A stretch of 8,737 bases of DNA from Flavobacteriaceae bacterium UBA5079 (GTDB taxonomy: Bacteria > Bacteroidota > Bacteroidia > Flavobacteriales > Flavobacteriaceae): assembly GCA_002414705.1 (NCBI GenBank), contig DIAL01000015.1, forward strand, positions 1-8,737, given 5' to 3'. This document shows positions 5,794-8,737 of the stretch, one piece after another. Under the pieces are notes generated by a model that searched no databases, was not told where the DNA came from, and worked only from the letters and a program-made list of their open reading frames with translations. A program made the position numbers and the translations under genes. Position 1 is the first letter of the stretch; every line of letters starts with the position of its first letter.

Positions 5794-7947
5794 TTACAAA
5801 TTATTCAATTGATTGTCCGTTCCTTTTTCACTAATTGTCCAGAAAAAGCCAATAAAGAAAAACTGATCTGCTGCTGGTTTTAATGCACGACTCGCAAAAT
5901 TTCCATTAACATCAGGTGCGTTTGCAAATTGGTAACCGTTAATATTTTTAGTCCCTAAAGCATTATTAACAGACACATATAATATTTTCTGTGGTGTTAC
6001 TAAATAAGCCCAATTTAGACTTAAACTATTAAAACTTTTTGTTTTCTGATTTAAAAATCCTCCTAAATTGGGATCTGTGTAACTACGTCCTGAGGCATAA
6101 TTGTAACTTAAGCCAATCTGACTTTTCCAATCTTCCACCCAGTATTTACCTACAACAGATAGGTTATGTGTATTGGCAAAATTTGGTGTTGCAGATTGTG
6201 GGTAGTTTAGATAATCACGTTTGCTATCTAAAAAACTATAACTAACCCAGTAATCAATGTTTTTTATACTTTTATTATCACGCCAAAATAAATCAATTCC
6301 TTTGGCATAAGCAAAACCTTGATTGCTATAATCACTATTAAAACTAGCAAATTCTGTATCATATTTAATCAAGTATTTATAATCTTTATAAAACGCTTCT
6401 GCTCTAAAAATTTGCCCATCCCGATTTAATTGATAATTAACGATATAATGCGTGGTTTTTTGAGCCTGCAAATCTTGTTCAAACTTTAAAACAGCACTAT
6501 CAGGATTCTGGTAAAAATTGCCATAAGCCAAAGATATTTGACTGTTTTGGGATGTTTTATAAGCCAAAGACACTCTAGGCGAAAACGTAACTTCACTAAA
6601 TAACTCACTATACTCCAACCTTAAACCTCCTTTTAACGCTAATTTTTTTGAAAAAATAACATCTGCTTCAGTAAATGCTGCTGAAATATTATTTTTAAAT
6701 CCATAGAATAACTTATCTATTATTGGGCTTTCAAATTTCTCATTGAAATCTGTTGTAAAATATTCAGCACCAAACAGGAGCTTAAAACGGCTGCTAAAAC
6801 GCCTTTTTAATTTAAATTTTGCGTGGATAGAGTTTTCAATATCGGTAATTTCATTTGAAATAATTTTCATGTCATTATTAGAATACGTGTAGCTTAATCC
6901 TCCAAAAACAGACCAATTATCAGAAAGCATACCACGATAAGAACCATTAAAATAGAGGTTATTATTTTTTAATTTAAAATAAACACCTTCCGAAACATTA
7001 ATATCTTCTTGTGTTAGCGCGAAACCACCAGATTCAAAAGCACTATATAATTTAAGCATTCCTGTACGAAATTGGTGTCTGAGAACGGCCTCACCAGAAC
7101 CACCATTAAAAGGTTTTTCCCAATCATTCCGGTCAGGAAATAAAGCTACATAAGGAGCCAAATTAATATAAGAGCCATTAACACTTAAGGAGTTTTTTGC
7201 CCATTTTTTAGTATGTCCTAAAGAACCTCCAACGCTCATGATTCCAATATCAGTTTTTTCTTGATCTGGTTCATTTATAGTGTTTAAAATGAGCACACTT
7301 GAAAGGGCCTGACCATATTCGGCAGAATAACCACCTGTTGAAAACGTAATTCCATCAAACAGAAAAGGCGAATATCTGCCACGTGTAGGAATATTATTAG
7401 TCGTTGGTGCATAAGGTGTAAACACACGAATACCATCAATAAATATCTGGGTTTCGTTAGCATCGCCTCCACGTACAAACAATCTACCATCCTCTGCTAC
7501 AGTTGATGTTCCAGGTAATGTTTGCAAAGCACCAACAAAATCGCCTAATGCACTTGCTGTGGTTACAACGTCCAAAGGTTTTAAAACAGATACTTTACTT
7601 TCGTCTCCAGCTTCAAAAGTACCCGCTGAAATAACAACCGTATCTAAAGCATTTATATCTTCACGTAATTTTACTGTAATACTGGATAATTTGGAAACAT
7701 CTGCTTCTATTTTATAAGTTTCATAAGAAAGGAAAGACACAATTAATGTTTGCATTCCAGTTTCTGTAGTTTGAAATTGAAATTTGCCTGATGCACTAGA
7801 AGTTGTACCATCATAGCTGCCTTCTATATATACGTTAGCACCTTCAATAGCATTATTTTTAGCATCTAAAACATTGCCAGACACCTCTACTTGCGAAAAA
7901 ACAGAAAAGGATACTAAAGATAAAATAATGATGTATAAGGTTTTCAT
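5794..7947 (-). CDS. TonB-dependent outer-membrane receptor with carboxypeptidase-regulatory-like domain
   Basis: A 717-residue outer-membrane transporter. It has a signal peptide (about 1-19, MKTLYIIILSLVSFSVFSQ), an Ig-like carboxypeptidase-regulatory-like domain (about 21-95; GNVLDAKNNAIEGANVYIEG and SGKFQF), a probable TonB-box region LDTVVISAG (101-109), a plug domain (about 115-230) with LQTLPGTSTVAEDGRLFVRG, IDGIRV and STGGYSAEYGQALSSVL, then a beta barrel of about 480 residues rich in alternating aromatic strands. It is much shorter than SusC-type receptors and no SusD-like lipoprotein gene is adjacent, so a polysaccharide-locus role is not supported. The substrate is unknown. The last barrel-like strand (FFFIGFFWTIS) is followed by about 11 polar residues. 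The start at 7947 is set by the signal peptide. It forms a likely operon with the TonB gene and has a LytTR-like operator upstream (8017-8046). Confidence 0.93.
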   Translation of the reverse strand: MKTLYIIILSLVSFSVFSQVEVSGNVLDAKNNAIEGANVYIEGSYDGTTSSASGKFQFQTTETGMQTLIVSFLSYETYKIEADVSKLSSITVKLREDINALDTVVISAGTFEAGDESKVSVLKPLDVVTTASALGDFVGALQTLPGTSTVAEDGRLFVRGGDANETQIFIDGIRVFTPYAPTTNNIPTRGRYSPFLFDGITFSTGGYSAEYGQALSSVLILNTINEPDQEKTDIGIMSVGGSLGHTKKWAKNSLSVNGSYINLAPYVALFPDRNDWEKPFNGGSGEAVLRHQFRTGMLKLYSAFESGGFALTQEDINVSEGVYFKLKNNNLYFNGSYRGMLSDNWSVFGGLSYTYSNNDMKIISNEITDIENSIHAKFKLKRRFSSRFKLLFGAEYFTTDFNEKFESPIIDKLFYGFKNNISAAFTEADVIFSKKLALKGGLRLEYSELFSEVTFSPRVSLAYKTSQNSQISLAYGNFYQNPDSAVLKFEQDLQAQKTTHYIVNYQLNRDGQIFRAEAFYKDYKYLIKYDTEFASFNSDYSNQGFAYAKGIDLFWRDNKSIKNIDYWVSYSFLDSKRDYLNYPQSATPNFANTHNLSVVGKYWVEDWKSQIGLSYNYASGRSYTDPNLGGFLNQKTKSFNSLSLNWAYLVTPQKILYVSVNNALGTKNINGYQFANAPDVNGNFASRALKPAADQFFFIGFFWTISEKGTDNQLNNL

Positions 7948-7951
7948 AGCG

Positions 7952-7976
7952 GTTGTATTACATTTTATGATACAAC
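7952..7976 (-). promoter_or_regulatory. Leader hairpin or dyad directly upstream of the receptor start
   Basis: GTTGTAT (7952-7958) and ATACAAC (7970-7976) form a perfect 7-bp inverted repeat, extendable by one T-G and one A-T pair toward a small loop. It starts within the last base of the -7 box and ends four bases before the ATG. In RNA it would cover the ribosome-binding region; in DNA it could be an operator near the transcription start. Which, if either, is undecided. The signalling operon leader has no equivalent. Confidence 0.4.
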
Positions 7977-8005
7977 AAATATTAAGCTATGTCAGAACTC
8001 TCAAA
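7976..8005 (-). promoter_or_regulatory. Bacteroidota-type promoter of the receptor/TonB operon
   Basis: On the minus strand TTTG (8005-8002) is followed after 18 bp by AATATTTG (7983-7976), one mismatch from TAnnTTTG. The box ends 28 bp before the receptor ATG, almost the same leader length as at the signalling operon (27 bp). The two -7 boxes share ATATTTGT. Confidence 0.58.
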
Positions 8006-8016
8006 AAAGATACCTA

Positions 8017-8046
8017 CTCAACTGTAATTTTTCATGACTGAAATGT
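8017..8046 (-). promoter_or_regulatory. Second putative LytTR-type operator, upstream of the receptor gene
   Basis: On the minus strand ACATTTCAG (8046-8038; 8 of 9 positions fit [TA][AC][CA]GTTN[AG][TG]) and ACAGTTGAG (8025-8017; 9 of 9) are direct repeats separated by exactly 12 bp. The 30-bp block matches the operator at 4829-4858 at 23 positions in an ungapped comparison, including an A-rich spacer with CAT near its start. The distance from its end to the -7 box is 33 bp in both promoters. It lies in the divergent gap shared with the YhhN-like gene, so an effect on that gene cannot be excluded. Confidence 0.6.
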
Positions 8047-8079
8047 AAATTGCAATCAATACTGAATATTAAATACTAT

Positions 8080-8093
8080 TTTAGTCAACTAAA
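8080..8093. promoter_or_regulatory. Palindromic dyad upstream of the YhhN-like gene
   Basis: TTTAGT (8080-8085) and ACTAAA (8088-8093) form a 6-bp dyad around CA, 35 bp before the ATG at 8129. It could be an operator for the plus-strand gene. It is short and AT-rich, so chance is a real alternative. I found no good -33/-7 pair on the plus strand to anchor it. Confidence 0.25.
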
Positions 8094-8128
8094 GCTAATG
8101 AGAACTATATTCTTTTCAATACCAAACT

Positions 8129-8737
8129 ATGAAACTAAACAAACTTGAAAAATCATTTATCGTCATATTTTGTTTTATACTAATTGTAGAAATTTTAACT
8201 GGAACACATTATCCACTTCTACACTATTTTGCAAAACCAGCTCTTGTCATATCCTTAATATTATTTTATTGGAAACAAAATTCATCCATTCCAACCAAGA
8301 TAAAACGGCTTACTTTTGGTGCTTTAGCCTTCTCATTATTGGGTGATATTTTACTCATGTTTGTAAACAAATCTGAACACTTTTTTACGCTTGGATTAGT
8401 CGCTTTTTTAACAGCTCATATTCTCTATATTTTCGTGTTTTTAAAGCGAAGAAACACGGATAAAAAACCATACATTTTTTCCTTCATTTTACTCGTTTAT
8501 GGCGGGCTACTTTTTTACCTTTTGAAGAACAATTTGGGCGACATGCTAATACCTGTAATTGTGTACATGATTGTTATTTTAACTATGGCTTCAACCGCTT
8601 ATTTACGGAAAGGAAACGTGCCAAATGAAAGTTACATTCTCGTATGTATTGGCGCTATTTTATTTATGATTTCAGACAGTTTATTGGCATTAAATAAATT
8701 TTATGAGCCCTTGCCTTTTTCAAATATAAGTATTATG
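8129..8737 (+). CDS. YhhN/TMEM86-family (lysoplasmalogenase-like) membrane protein, 3' truncated
   Basis: An open frame starts at ATG 8129 and runs off the window after 203 codons; the usual family length is about 210-240 residues, so little is missing. The product is a polytopic membrane protein with about seven hydrophobic segments. It carries family-typical blocks: FSLLGDILLMF (about 68-78), LGLVAFLTAHILYIFVF (about 88-104) and GAILFMISDSLLALNKF (about 175-191), in which the paired acidic residues of the GD and SD motifs are characteristic. Members such as TMEM86B cleave the vinyl-ether bond of lysoplasmalogens. Whether bacterial homologues act on the same lipid in an organism like this is uncertain. 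It is transcribed divergently from the receptor across a 181-bp gap. There is no strong ribosome-binding site. Family assignment is good, function tentative. Confidence 0.85.
   Translation, partial: MKLNKLEKSFIVIFCFILIVEILTGTHYPLLHYFAKPALVISLILFYWKQNSSIPTKIKRLTFGALAFSLLGDILLMFVNKSEHFFTLGLVAFLTAHILYIFVFLKRRNTDKKPYIFSFILLVYGGLLFYLLKNNLGDMLIPVIVYMIVILTMASTAYLRKGNVPNESYILVCIGAILFMISDSLLALNKFYEPLPFSNISIM

Noticed and set aside
6039..6245. Plus-strand open frame of 68 codons opposite the receptor gene
   Set aside because: It is a shadow of the beta-barrel coding sequence with no independent support.
7284..7490. Minus-strand 68-codon frame overlapping the receptor in another phase
   Set aside because: It is an alternative phase of the plug-domain coding region; the receptor frame has clear family motifs and this one has none.
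7497..7508. ACAGTTGAT-like LytTR consensus match on the plus strand inside the receptor gene
   Set aside because: It lies within coding sequence, has no second repeat at the right spacing and no promoter nearby.
4965..7947. Polysaccharide utilisation (SusC/SusD-like) locus
   Set aside because: The receptor is far shorter than SusC, no SusD-like lipoprotein and no glycoside hydrolase genes are adjacent.
8074..8081. Possible plus-strand promoter (TTG at 8050 and TACTATTT) for the YhhN-like gene
   Set aside because: The -7 box has two mismatches and the spacing is long; it is not distinguishable from AT-rich background.

Overview
The window looks like chromosomal DNA of a marine-type Bacteroidota, most likely family Flavobacteriaceae. 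The support is very low GC, A-rich leaders without strong Shine-Dalgarno sites, promoter motifs resembling the Bacteroidota TTTG / TAnnTTTG pattern, a carboxypeptidase-regulatory-like domain on a TonB-dependent receptor, and 2TM-domain proteins next to a LytS/LytTR two-component system. No insertion sequence, integrase, tRNA, rRNA or CRISPR array is visible.

Layout. On the plus strand, 58-1230 encodes a LETM1-like protein. It converges on a long minus-strand block. Read in its own direction (right to left), the block begins with a TonB-dependent receptor (7947-5794) and a TonB-type energy transducer (5690-4965), closed by a strong intrinsic terminator (4900-4935). A new promoter then drives a five-gene signalling operon: a secreted TPR protein (4760-4140), a LytS-type histidine kinase with an extra C-terminal 2TM domain (4110-2779), two free-standing 2TM proteins (2779-2462 and 2403-2074) and a LytTR response regulator (2039-1284). 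On the plus strand at the right edge, divergent from the receptor, is a truncated YhhN/TMEM86 (lysoplasmalogenase-family) membrane protein (8129 to the window end). Two starts were moved inward from the longest reading frame: the response regulator to 2039 and the TPR protein to 4760. No gap exceeds 300 bases; the largest are 4761-4964 and 7948-8128, and both hold regulatory signals.

How the parts may work together. The promoters of the signalling operon and of the receptor/TonB operon each carry a pair of 9-bp direct repeats separated by exactly 12 bp. These match the published LytTR-family binding consensus [TA][AC][CA]GTTN[AG][TG]. In both promoters the pair lies exactly 33 bp upstream of a near-identical -7 box (GATATTTG and AATATTTG). 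The inference is that the LytTR regulator encoded here controls its own operon and the neighbouring outer-membrane uptake operon. That would make a closed surface-transport/membrane-sensing circuit in which three 2TM modules, one fused to the kinase and two free, and a secreted TPR protein are the uncharacterised parts. This wiring is the most interesting feature of the window.
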